Positions 11,901 through 23,900 of a stretch of DNA of 64,000 bases are shown here, in pieces; the first letter of the stretch is position 1; each line of letters starts with the position of its first letter. Both the position numbers and the translations under genes were made by a program. The notes beneath the pieces were generated by a model. It did not search any database, was not told where the DNA came from, and saw only the letters and a program-made list of their open reading frames with translations. The DNA is from Atherinomorus stipes (lineage: Eukaryota; Chordata; Actinopteri; Atheriniformes; Atherinidae), in contig JALJCO010012682.1 in NCBI GenBank assembly GCA_023101725.1, positions 2,232,001-2,296,000 of the forward strand, read 5' to 3'.

Positions 11901-14900
11901 GCTTTGTTACTGTCGCACCATGAACTTTAATACAGTCTGAGAGGGGCTAGAATGTGTCACAGGAAGAGAGGATGTCATCATTTGTAGAAATTCACTGTAA
12001 ATTTTAAACAAAATTGTCCAGCATCTTGAGCAGATGGAGAAGAGGCACCGGATCACAGTTTTAAAGGTAAATTAATTAGGGAGTTTTTATTGTCTTTGAA
12101 AATTTTGAAGCTGACAAGCAAGCAGCAGAACATCTTCTGCTGTAAGATGACCACTGGAGAAGGCAATAGCTCTCAGTAATTATTTATTAATAGTAGTATT
12201 AGAAGTAGTACAGTGGCACTGATATACAGTACAAATGCTTTTATTGCTATCAACTCAGTCAAGCTAAGCGGAGAAAGCCTTTACAGTGATGTGGAAACAT
12301 TGCATAATGCCGTTATTGGTCAGAGAAAATTATCACCTGTGTTGTGGTTGCAAACAACAAGATCCCTAGAGTAGCACACACAACACACTTCATCTATGAA
12401 ATGGTTTGAAAGTCTGCCACATGATTCAAAGAATAAATCATAAATATGTGCACATAGATCACATATGGCATGCAAGACCGGCGACTGTGTGAAGACGTTT
12501 ATTAACTGTGAGTATCAATCTTTTATATCCCGCTAACTACAGTTGAGGTCTGCGCTGCTGTCATGATGACCACTCCCAAAAGATGTTCAAACCCTTTTGA
12601 ACTAAAAATATGTAATTCGTGACTTGCTTTAGATAGAAGTGTCTGCTAAATCAACGTGATGTAATGAACACACAAGTTGTGTCACCGCAGCTTCAAACAC
12701 GATAAACAGCTGATCCCGCCTCTATCAAGGGGATACTGTCCATAGTGGAAAAAGAGGGAAATGTAATGGGAAAACACCAGAAGATGGTAAAGCTTCCATT
12801 TAACCACTGCAATTTTACACTGCAAATGAAATAAGGATGAAGAAAATGAAGGATGGAAGTGGAGAGTGTGTTCTTGTCAGAAGCTGAGGCCCATCATGTC
12901 TATCAAAGCTAATGTTTGTCTGTGTCCTGAGAAACGAGTGTGTCTCTGTTCCAGACTAAGCCCTGTCCTCCCCACTCCTCTTCCCTAGTGGGTTGCGCTT
13001 GACTTCCACCGTTTTCACAGCTGCTCTCAGCAGTGCACTCCATTACACCTTAAATCACTTAAAAGATCTGAAGCACCAAAAACTCCCTCTGCAGCTAATT
13101 CACCCTGACCGCGTGGATCATCAAGAGAAAATAAGAGAAGGAAAACACTGCAACATCTGATTCCACCTTAATAAAGTGCCCTACTATCTGTAAATTAAAA
13201 TCTATTGCTGCCTTAAATGGCCAGAAGATCAAGTCACAAAATTATACTTTACCACGGTTTTCAAAGATACAGCATAGCACAATACCACAGATAAAAATCT
13301 CCTATTTTCTTTCCCAGTCAGCCAGTTTTGGAGACCCGGATCCATTTCGACAGAGGCGGATTTTTCTTTGTTGGGCATCCAAAAGCAACCACAGAGATTA
13401 AGCTCGATAAATAAGGAGGGATAAGTGGGTCTTGTCCTGTGTTTGGTGGCGTAGAGCAGAAGACACAGAGGCATGACACGCAGCTGCACAGAGCTATTGA
13501 TTCTCCGCTGGTCTCCAGGCACCCTCTTCCCTTTCATTCAGGCTGCCTGCCAAAAGTCTCTGAACAGGAGCCCCTGCTCTCCCAATGTCTGCACGTCTGC
13601 TTAAGCACAATCAATGGGCCATCAGCAGGGGAGAGAACGCCCGCCGCTGTCTTTACCTCAACAGGGTGTGAGTCAGGGAAATTGAAAATATATGTAGTGG
13701 AAAGGCATCATGATAGCATGCAGGCATATAGCATCATTGGCTGTAGAATAAAATCAAACACGTCTTTAAATGCTTTTAGCCAATATCACCCTGTTAGTCT
13801 TTTGAAAGCCTATTTGCAACTAAATAAAAAGGCCACATCATTTGTATCAGTCTAAATAACTGGGTGTTAGACATGGATCAATTTTTCTGCATGCTGGGCT
13901 CTAAAACAAACAATCAAAATACCTCATTTCCTCTGATCTAATCAGCATTTGAGGGTTAGTGAAGGAGAGTGCAACAGATATTTTCCCCATTCCATTGTTA
14001 ATACAGACAATGGCAACCTTTACTTCAGCTCCACAGGTTGAATGAGATATTTTTTTATAAAGGCACACCTCAGGACAATGATGGATCATGAAAAAGGGCT
14101 GACTTTGTCTCTCAGTGAGGCTTTTTTTTTTTTTTTGCCTCTCCACCGGTGGTCCACTATGCAGCATTCTGCACCACTGGAAGGCTTCAGTTCATGTTGC
14201 AAATCTGTCAGCCGAGCTGTCATGGCTCACAATAGAGTGACAGAAACGTTCCCATTACCAAGGACATTTCACTTTTGTTCTTCCACACAAAACATCTTTT
14301 TCAAATCTATCTCAAGCAACATAAAGGGGAGCCGAATCCAGCAATATCTTTTTTGCACCCAAAAGATAAATAATGTAGCATCTTACACAACTCATCTTTT
14401 ATCTTTGAATCTAAATGGAAAGCGTGACCAGTGCTAGATTAAAATGGCAGCTCCAGCCACCAGGTCCTGCATATTATTAGTGATGCGCTCACTGGTTATA
14501 TCAAGGGTGAGCTGTACTTCGACTGGTACTGAGTGAGTACAGGAAGATTTGTATGTACCATGAAGAGGACAGGACATCCAAGTCATTGTCACCAGCTGCA
14601 TGAGAGCAAACAGAGAATTTGTGGCACGGAAGTGAACACTTCTAATAGAAACCATAATTATAATGATAAAAATCAAAAGCTGAAAATGCTGCCTGCAGAG
14701 CTTAAAGAAGCTGAACTGCGTCAATGCAGACGCGAGGACTGACAAAAACAAGAAAGGATGTGGAATCTGTTGTTTGCTTTGTGAAGATCACTTTAACCAC
14801 AGATTAAAACAAAGATTTACATTAACAGCAGTTGGCTGCACGCATCTCACGCACACACTTGCCACACACACACACAAACCTGAAGACAAACATTGCTGTG

Positions 14901-15003
14901 GATACGCACGCAGAGCCAGTGGCAGTTTGTTTTGCATGTTTGATTTTTGATGCTAAAACATTATTTCAACAAAACCTAATTTCTGTGTCATGTCATCATC
15001 AAA

Positions 15004-15009
15004 GTGTGT

Positions 15010-15040
<31 letters not shown>

Positions 15041-15042
15041 GG
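15004..15042. repeat. (GT)n plus poly-G compound microsatellite
   Basis: About ten GT units run directly into 19 G residues. Confidence 0.97.
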
Positions 15043-16030
15043 CTTACACTGAACACTGCTGAGTTTTACAGTTGCAGCAGCGAGTGAAGACGCAAACCCG
15101 CAACCTATATTTCAACACGGAATTGCCTTATTACGACTTCGGGTGGTTTAATCTCTGTCTTTTGTTTATTTATATGAAAAGATAAATGCCAAATGTTCCC
15201 ACTGATAAAAAGTTCTGAGCACCTTGGAAAACATGTCGTTCCGGAGCGCTGCGCTGAAGTGAATAATGGTAATAACAGCCCGGCGGTAATAATAATAACC
15301 CACACCGAGCTGCTGAGCGCTTGAGTGCGCTCATCAATACGAATTAATGTGATGTAATCTTCTTAACACTGTTTAATTATTTTATGCCACATCAGCACAT
15401 GGAACAGCTGACGGTATTCATAGGCATGAAATTAGCATTCAAATATTTACTGTACCTCGTTTGAAGGAAGATGAGATGAGAGAGAATGAATGAGCGGCAG
15501 AGATTAGGAGACGTGTGCGTACGTGCATGTGCAGTTTATTGCCTTTAAGTTTGCTTTTAATTAAATCTCTGCACTTGCCTCTGTTTGGCAGTTGGGTAAA
15601 TGCGGCATGAGGGTTATTGGACAGTTTGGAGTCTCCCTTTATTTTTTTTTATTTTTTTCTGTAACCTTTACAAACTGTCCACTAAAGACCCTTGAAAACG
15701 GGCAGGAACTCGGTCTGACCTTCAACATAATAAGAGGTGCTTGTGAGTGGGCTCATGATGCTTATACTGGAGCCTCTGCAGCTGCTCCCCGATTGGCTCA
15801 AAAGCGCTCGAGGTCGTTAATATCCCCAATAAATGTAAATGCGCACCTGTGGCAGGATGAACATTGACATAATTTGTGCAGAACATTTATAGGGATCACG
15901 GTTATGATGTTGGGTTTCTGTATTCACGTTTTAGGTCAATATAGACGCTGCAGTGAAGCATAAAGCTGGGATAGTGATTTGCATGTTTGTAGATCTTAAG
16001 GGTTTTTCAGGGACTTATGCTGCCACCTAC

Positions 16031-17142
16031 CCCAGTGTTGTCATGGTGACAATGGTGTACCAAAACGCTGCGGGGATACTGGTGAACTTGCTTGATGGGG
16101 AGCCTTTCTCTGCATAAAACATGACCGTAGCAAAGATAATGATGGCCATAGTGAGCGAAAAAAGAAGGAAGCCCAGCTCGGAGGCGCAGCTCTTCAAGGT
16201 GTAGCCCAGGATGCGCAGCCCAGCGGAGTGCCGGGAGAACTTGAAAATCCGAAACACCCGGAAGACTCTCAGTGTGACGAAAGCTCCGCTCACCTGGTCA
16301 TTGTCAGTCATGACCAGACCGATGTAGTAAGGCATGATGGCGACAACATCAATGACGCTCATCACACTTTTCATAAACTTGTACCTGCTGGGCGCTGCGA
16401 TCAAACGGAGGAGATACTCAACAGTGAATATCATGACGCACGCAGTGTCTAAACAAAAGAAGGCCAGTGCGTAACGGTCTCCACAGGAAACTTCCTTTGA
16501 CCTGTTGGGCAAAGTCCCACAGGGAACCGTCTCCACCACGTTGGCCATCACTGATATGGCGATGAAGAATCCTGTGACATAGTAGAAGACCAGAGCTAAG
16601 GTGCTGGTGTGAGGGTTTTCAAAAGCCCGCCACAGGTACTCCCGGTACGTCAGGTTCACCGGCGTGACGTCATTGTTCATGTCCATTTCCTCATCATCCT
16701 GAAGCCTCTCCGCATTTTCGCGCCTCCGGTCTTTGTACTCCTCATAACAGCAGTCCCCAATAATCTCGGGGATAATGCCAAAGAAAGCGAGCTCCTCGTC
16801 GTACGCAGATATGCATTCTTGGCGCGGATAGTGTAGTTTCCCAGTGCGGTAAAAATTCAGGATGTGTCTGAAGATGTCAGGGTCGCGGTCGAAAAAGTAT
16901 TCATTTGTTTCCTCGTGGAAAAAGAAGTCTCTCTCTGTGCTGCCTAACAAAGTGTCCGGGTACCTCTCCAAAGTGGTTCGCCACGTCTGAAACTTGGTCC
17001 CACTCACGTTGAGGATGATGAGTCCGTCCTGGGTTTTCCTCTTGTCTTGAGGAGGGATGGGCATTGGGGTGCTCGCCACGGGCATCCATCCTATGGCTGC
17101 CGCTCGGGCGAAAGGAAGCCATGCCGCTACACCTGCTGCCAT
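16031..17142 (-). CDS. kcnd2: Kv4-family voltage-gated K+ channel, first coding exon (partial gene)
   Basis: Exon 1 of a Shal-type A-current potassium channel, 370 codons plus two bases. The start ATG has A at -3 and G at +4, and the protein opens [20 protein letters not shown], the hydrophobic segment that binds KChIP subunits and drives N-type inactivation. T1 tetramerisation domain is about residues 41-145 with the Zn-site His104, Cys110, Cys131 and Cys132. S1 is about 182-203, S2 226-248, S3 259-279. S4 is about 288-309 with Arg292, Arg295, Arg298, Lys301 and Arg304. S5 is about 322-345, and the pore helix about 356-367. The exon ends TMTTL plus GG, followed by donor GTAGGT at 16030, so the boundary splits the selectivity-filter Gly before YGD. 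Residues around [14 protein letters not shown] and [12 protein letters not shown] resemble KCND2 more than KCND3 or KCND1. The YGD-S6-C-terminal exons were not found and should lie left of the window. Kv4 family assignment is certain; the paralogue is probable. Confidence 0.93.
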
Positions 17143-17950
17143 GCTGACCTGTAGTGTTTAATAAGACCCTGCTCCGGTTGTCACAGTGCTAAAGCTCAGA
17201 GATGAATTGCATCTGCAGGAGGAACAACGGATAGAAACAGATTGGTTTAGGCTTCTCAAGCTTCTCGTTTAACAGACTGAGTTAACAAAAAAACGCACAA
17301 ACCCATTGAGTTATACTGCGCAAAGCTTTAGTGAGTACCACTCGAGCCGTTTGCACAGTGCAACTGTTCAGTTATTGTAGCCTACTTTGCGGTAGAAAAT
17401 AAATTAGATTTCCAAACCCCAACCCAACATTCATTTAGATTTTTCCTTGATAAGAAAAAAAATCAAAAGTACAATAAAACACCCACCTTAGAGAAGGTTA
17501 CTCATTAAACTGCATCCACAGAGTTCAATAAAAGACCTATCCTCGGAGGAGACCGCTTGCTATTCCACCTCCCATCTATTTGTCACTGCAGCCAGACGGT
17601 AGAGGGAAATAACGGTGCATCAACAAGTTAAACAATTCAAGCGGCGGTCTCTCGGCAGAAAGCGGTCATTTGTTCTAGCTGTAGGCTTCCTTTCTCTCTC
17701 CTCTCACCATCCGCAGGGTTCATGTGCATAGGTTTTTTCCCTCCCGTTGCAGCTACTCCTCAATAAACTCTTGTTCCTCTCGTCGACTGCAAGACCACCC
17801 TCCCCCTTCCTCACCACCAAGCTCCGACTGTGAAGAGACGAGAGAAAACCGTATGCAGAGAGAGGAGTGGTCTTATCTGCACCCAGAAATTCCTCTGCTG
17901 CTTCACGCGCGCGGCGGGGGGGGGGGGTCAATGCGTAAAGGTAGTCTAAG
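17143..17950 (-). promoter_or_regulatory. kcnd2: 5' UTR and probable promoter region of the Kv4 gene
   Basis: Sequence immediately upstream of the kcnd2 start codon on the minus strand. It becomes GC-rich near 17900-17930, with a CGCGCGCGG motif and a G-run, and has pyrimidine-rich tracts around 17690-17830. I see no clear TATA box at a usable distance, so the transcription start cannot be placed. A pyrimidine-poor CTACAG sits six bases before the ATG and could act as a 5'-UTR acceptor, but this is weak. The assignment rests on position. Confidence 0.4.
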
Positions 17951-20900
17951 TAGGCAGTATCGCCACAATCTTAACTTAACGCCAGTGTTTGTATGGTTTC
18001 TCCTGTCGCACATGTAGCTGCACGTTACCTCAAATATGTCATAAAACGTCTTGAATGATGGAGCTTGTTTCTCCATATGGGGATAGTACTAAATCTGAGC
18101 TTTCTGAAGTCCTAATAAGTTTTCCTCACTCTTTTTTTTTAAAGGAAAACACCCTTTTCCCTAGACTAGTTTTAAAAACCGATAAATGCGATTTGTTTAT
18201 TGTACTACTGAAACCGTATCATGACAGCATAAAAATGTTTTTTTTTTCTAAACAGCATGTGATCTGCAACACATTTCTCTCAATATTGTTTTTTTTTTTT
18301 AAAGTGCGTTGTTCTGTAATCCTGTAGAACGGCTACAAAAGGTCAGCATCATTGGGTTACACAGCTCGACTGACATTTTCCAACATAACCATAATCAATG
18401 AAATGCGTGAGCTCTGTATAACGTAACAGCACGGGCATCTCCGCGGGGATCTCAGACAGCTGTGACCACTGTGAAGCATGTGTTTGCTGCACGGAGACAT
18501 TTGGCTTCAGCTGCACATAACACGCAGCTTAAGGTCCCATTTTAACCGCTTCTGGTTTTCAGCACCGCGGACAGCTCCTGAGCTTTCAGCACTGCAGCAG
18601 TCAGTCAGTTTCTGGCTCCTCTGTGCGCGTCCAGGTTACAGATTCCAAACATGTTACACTACAGCTTCAGCTTAACTCACATGCTTTCACAGTCATGCTT
18701 AAGCACGCACATCCTCTCAGTCTGGTGAAAATGGATGCTTAGTCAAGATGAGGTGTGGAAAATGTGCTGCAGCTGTTGTTCTTATTTAAAGTACTGTAAT
18801 TTTCAACAAATGAGTTGGAAGGGGCTCCCTGTTTTGCCCAAGGACAGTTTGACAGTGTAAGTGGCTGCTGATGGACGCATTAGATGCTGCACCAGTCAGA
18901 CCTTTTGGCCTTTTGCACTCCAGATCTTCAGCCAGTTCACTAAATTCACACCCAGCTTCGGGTCCCCTTTGGCACGCTGCTGTGTTTTTGTAGGATGAAT
19001 GCACAACACTGTCAGAAGTCCCATTAGTGTATGCTGAGCATGTCAGAGCACACTCAGTGTTCAGTTTGAGCAGTCAGGCCCAGGGGCGATGTATTCATCA
19101 GGGCATTTAAATATTCCAGCGGTTGCCAAATGGCACCAAACATAAGCATGCCTGCTCAGCTGGATAGCAGTCAGCTGCAAGCTTTATAGACCCCAGATAG
19201 CCACTGTATTTTCATTTAAAAGGTAAGAAATGGGTTATTTAGTACTTTAACATGTCATGTCATTTTCAATCAACAGTTAGACAGAATATGTTATTTCTAC
19301 TAAAGTAGGGTGATGTCTTGTAAAGTGAGTATGCATGCTTAATGAAGTGAGTACACAGCTTTATATTTTGTTCCTAATTCATTCTGTTATTAGATTTTGA
19401 GTCATACTAAAATGTTTCTCCAAGAAAAACACGGTTCCACCTTATGTTTTCTGAAAAAGAAGAACAGAAAATCAGTACCGGTCTGTGATCTGGGTGGGCT
19501 GGATAAAAAGACACTTTGTGAATCACTGACATCCTTTATGAACACAAATTTTCAAGGAGTTCCAAGGTCATTTCAGATGATTGGTGTTGATGCAGAGCTG
19601 TGCAGATGATTTAATTACATCGTCTGTGTGTTTATGGATTTAGTCTTTGGATCAAGTAATTAGCGTGTGTCCTTACCAAGGTTGAACACCTCATCCAGGC
19701 ATTTCTCTGGTATGTTGTCTGGACATCCGCTCAGATGTAGAGAAGGTTGATCCCGGGTCAAACATAAAAGCTTAAATCTCTAAAAGAAAAAAAAAAAAAC
19801 TCTGCAGCGGCTTGTAGTTATAATAATGATACAATCAGGCTCTGGCTCTGTCCATCCAGATAGTGATTGCTCGCATGTTGAACTTGACCACTGAACCGAC
19901 TCTGATGCTTTTGGGATTTGGTTGTGTAAGGGGATGAATTTTGTAAACAGGTCCTTAAGTGTGCTCAGTGTTGTAATGCAAAGGAGCGCACCCAAAACAA
20001 ACAAACCCACACGTCCACACACTGTGTGTGGTAAACCTTTAGACATTTATGTGAGCACACACACAGCCATATTTTTTGCACTTGATCTGTTGACAGTAGC
20101 AGACTGTCCACTGCGTACACTAATGCATCCCACACTGCAGTCTGTTTTCTGTATTCTATATTTAGTCAGGCCCTGCTCAGTGATTGAGATTATTAAACAA
20201 ATGAGTCCCCTTCAATGGAGATACGTCAGGATTTGTTAAGGAAGAAGCTAAAGGACAGCCGCCATTTGATTCGGGTCATCGATAGAGAAACTCACATTTT
20301 TTTTAAATGATTGAAGCAAAGGTTTAAGCCAGAAATAACATAAGCATGAATCATCTACAGTATATATACATTACGTGCTTCAATGCCTGCGATGTATTTA
20401 AAGACAACCCAATAGGAAAGTGCTCTATAAAGGGAAGCTAGAATGACTGGGGTTTGGTTTAACCTCATATTAAACTTTTTGCTTTTATGGAGCTTTTCAA
20501 CGAGATGCAAGTTCACGACAGTCGATAAAAGGGTAATAAATAAAAAGCCAGTATGAGTTGTAACAATCCCATAACTCAAGGAGGAAAATATGTTAAAACC
20601 AGCAAAATGCATGCAGTACCCCATGTTAGCCTCATAATCACCCTGGTGTGTTTTATGAAATGCTGCTAATGAAGTCATGGACCGTCCTCATGACCTCTGG
20701 GCACAATGACACGCTGATATCCGCAGGTGAACAGCTGAAAGCCATCCAGCCCACCTCCTACCACGTCATCTCCCTCAGTTGCCTCTGCCTCTCCTCGGCT
20801 CTAATGAGTTATTGACCCCCTGCGGATGTGTAAAATAGAGTATGTCTTCATGGTTCTTTATTGCACACAGCAGCTGGTGTGTTTGTGTCTGCATGTGTGT

Positions 20901-23900
20901 GAGAGTGTGTACACAAGCATGCACTTATGTGTAAAGCTATTTATGTGTGTTCATGTGCTATGTGCTGCAGGGAAGGGAGTCGCCCAGAGTGGGAGGCTGG
21001 TGCTTGGGAACTCTGCAACTAGTTTCATCCCTATTATGACTGCTTGGATGATGTATAATTGAAGCATTGCTGCTTGTCAGGAAGCTGCAAATAGGACATA
21101 TGAGTATATGTGGTTTATGATACTTGTAAGGCTTCCTGTACTTTTTACCATTAAAAGCATATTAATTTACATGTCTAGTGGCACCAGAAGCAACTACTAC
21201 CATTACAGCCTGGCAAAATCCACATATCTACTGTTTAATCTACGTCCATCTATCTTATCCTTTCTGGGAGAGAATGAGATGGGTTAATTGTTCCACCCAC
21301 CAGCACTTTTTTTTTAATTAGCTTTCTCAATGTGTCTATAGAGAAAGTAACTCTTGTCATCTGGTGAAGAGGTGTGGAAGGGAGAAGGAGGTGTGTGACA
21401 CTGTGAGTGTTTTTGCCTATAGCACATACACTGCAGCATGTGGTGAAGTGAGACACACACTACACAATATGCAGTGAGTCCCTTAGCTACGACTGCACAA
21501 GGGCGCGTGAGCTGGGAAATCTAAAGCAAGGCCATTAAACCCAACTTTCCCTCCCTTGTCTGTTTTATTTCCTATGGCCTTGCTGCAGTGCAGAAAAATA
21601 CAGTGTGTGTGTTTGTTGCAGTGTGTAATTAAAAGCTAAAGGCACCATGGCGCCCCAATTGGCAAACCCTTGCTGAAATAGTAATTCTTTGCAGGGACAT
21701 TGCATCGTTTACATCTGTTGAATGCACTCTCCATGGCAGAGGTGCTGAGCAGATGCTGTGTGAGCATCTAAACACAAGGCTTTTAACCGGTTCTCACTGT
21801 TTGTGAAGCTGAAATCCCAAACTGAAATTAACGAGTGATGAAACCTTCCTGCTTCAGCCGTCTCTGTCATGAAATGATGATCGAAATGAAGACAGGAGTT
21901 CGTGATTGAGTTCAACTTAAAATCAAATCAGACATTAACCAGCACATCCAGAGTTCATCATTCATCAACATGGCACATAAATCTGAACAACACTGATGTT
22001 GGAGCACAAGGGATGGGGTCCAAGATATTAGAAAAAAAGATGATCTAATCTACTTTGATATAATGAATTTTTGGCAGATGTGAGCTAACATTTCACTGAA
22101 TCATGATCGGAATTTCATTGCCATTTCAACAGACTGATGCTTAAATATCTTTGGCTTTAATACCGTTGGCACAGACATACAGTAGTTATTCAATCTGGAT
22201 TTGGGATCTGCTTTCTGTTGTCTCTTTAGATAATCTCACTGCAGTAGTCTTAAAGTCTCCACATTCTCTACAGACATATTTTTCTTGTTTTTAGCAATTC
22301 AGCTCAATTCCAGACTCACTATCATGGTGAGCCAATGCAGTATAAGCTTTAATTCCATGATTATTGTTGGTATTATCACAAGCAACCAGCAGGCAAGGTA
22401 GAGGAAGGGTCACAAGGGGATCAAGCTCAGTGGCAGAGTTGTTTGTTTGGGCAGTGACAGTGTAGGCCTCTCCTGACGTCATTTGTCAGGACTTGGCATT
22501 GGCTGGCCTGACCGGTGACATTTGCTTTCCCACCATGTGGCCCTTCTACTTTGAGGCCAGATGGCAGATGATGCCTCCGAAGCAGACGACACACAAATAC
22601 TCACAGGAATGTATCCCCACACTTGCCATCAAGTTTCCCTTCTCTCAGCAGAGCGCGAGGGGCAAAGCAGTCAATCGATTTATCACCCAAAATAATTTAT
22701 AAAGTCCTGATAGAAAGCCAAAAAGTAAACTTGGGGAAAAGTAGATGTATTATGATTGGAGCCGGGTAGATCGATGCTTTCCTCTCTCTGTGAGGCTCAT
22801 CTTGTTTGTTCAGGGTGAAATATCATCATGAAGGCACAGCCCTGAGCTCCTACACCTCCCCTTTTATGTGGACTGCAAAATTTGTTCCTCTTTCCCTCAC
22901 TGTCTCATATCCCTCCCTTTTCTTGCTATCTGGGCCTTTGTCCCATATGAAGGAGTCATCTGTCACCTGGGAGTAGCAACAACCAGCAAGCAGGGATTTC
23001 TCATTGAATCAGGTATCTTGTGATTAAGCCAAGGCAGGCGAATGTTGAAAGGCTGACGGAGCTCTTGAGGATTGCTGTTGAATGTATATAAGCGTGCCCT
23101 ATTAACCTGACAGGAGGAGGCAAATCAATTTACCATTTTTGAAAGCTTTATCAATCATAAGCATCATAGCTCGGAGGAAGAAATGAAGGAACAGTAAACT
23201 GCGATAAGCATCAGCACTCTTATCTGAAGCTTCTTTGAGCTGCTTTTGTGAAGTGATTTCTGCTTCACTTCAAACCACGCAAGCCGCAGAGTCACTAGGA
23301 GGCAGACCGACAGACAGAGACAGACAGATAGACAGAAAGGCAGGCAGGTGTTGACAGAGTATGCACATGGTGATCAATCCACAAGCTTCTTTTCTCAGCA
23401 TATTTCAATATTTCTTCGGTCTCTCTCCACTGCTTGTCATGTAACTCACCAGGCTATAAATTAAACAATCATTTTCTGTGAGGAGGCACGGCAAAGCATT
23501 TCAGAATTTGACAAAATTAATGCATTTGGCTTCACAAAGGCGCTTGCTGCATCCAGCAGCAACAGCTGAAGGAGTGGTCTGACATTTTGAAGCAGATACA
23601 TAATGAGAATATAATGAAAAGATTGATACTATTCTCATATCTCTCTTTTTAATATGAGGTTATGAACTGCACCAACTGAGATTAGAAATGTACGAGCACT
23701 GGAAAGTGAGAGGATATACCTAAGATGCCTGACTTAAAAAGTAACAAGTTCTGCTCAACACAAAACAGCAATGCTTCGAAGTTTGAGAACCATTTGGAAA
23801 ATGCCATTTTTCCTGCATAACTACAACTGAGCACCTTCCAAATCTTGTGTAGTCATTAAGGTAGATCAGGTAAACCTGATTAAACAAGTGAGAAACACCA

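Larger units (their letters stand above)
1..16030 (-). other. kcnd2: Intron 1 of the Kv4 gene (3' part beyond window)
   Basis: Everything left of the exon 1 donor at 16030 should be intron 1, which is very long in known KCND2 genes. I looked on the minus strand for the next exon (a filter YGD followed by S6 and PVPVIVSNF) and found nothing matching. The interval holds a microsatellite and MITE at 1.7-2.4 kb, a nested transposon cluster at 2.7-6.9 kb, a fold-back element near 8.9 kb, and mononucleotide or dinucleotide tracts near 8.68 and 15.02 kb. The remainder (1-1700, 7.0-8.8, 9.0-15.0 kb) is AT-rich single-copy-looking sequence in which I recognise no gene. Confidence 0.7.

Noticed and set aside
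1..16000. Later exons of the Kv4 gene
   Set aside because: I looked on the minus strand for the YGD/S6 exon and its PVPVIVSNF motif and found no match. They should lie outside the window.
16228..16836. Plus-strand frames opposite the Kv4 exon
   Set aside because: Antisense shadows of a strongly conserved channel exon.
16031..17142. Assignment as kcnd3 or kcnd1
   Set aside because: The T1 domain and post-T1 linker residues ([24 protein letters not shown]) fit KCND2 better. Some S1-S3 positions are shared with KCND3, so the paralogue call is kept below certainty.
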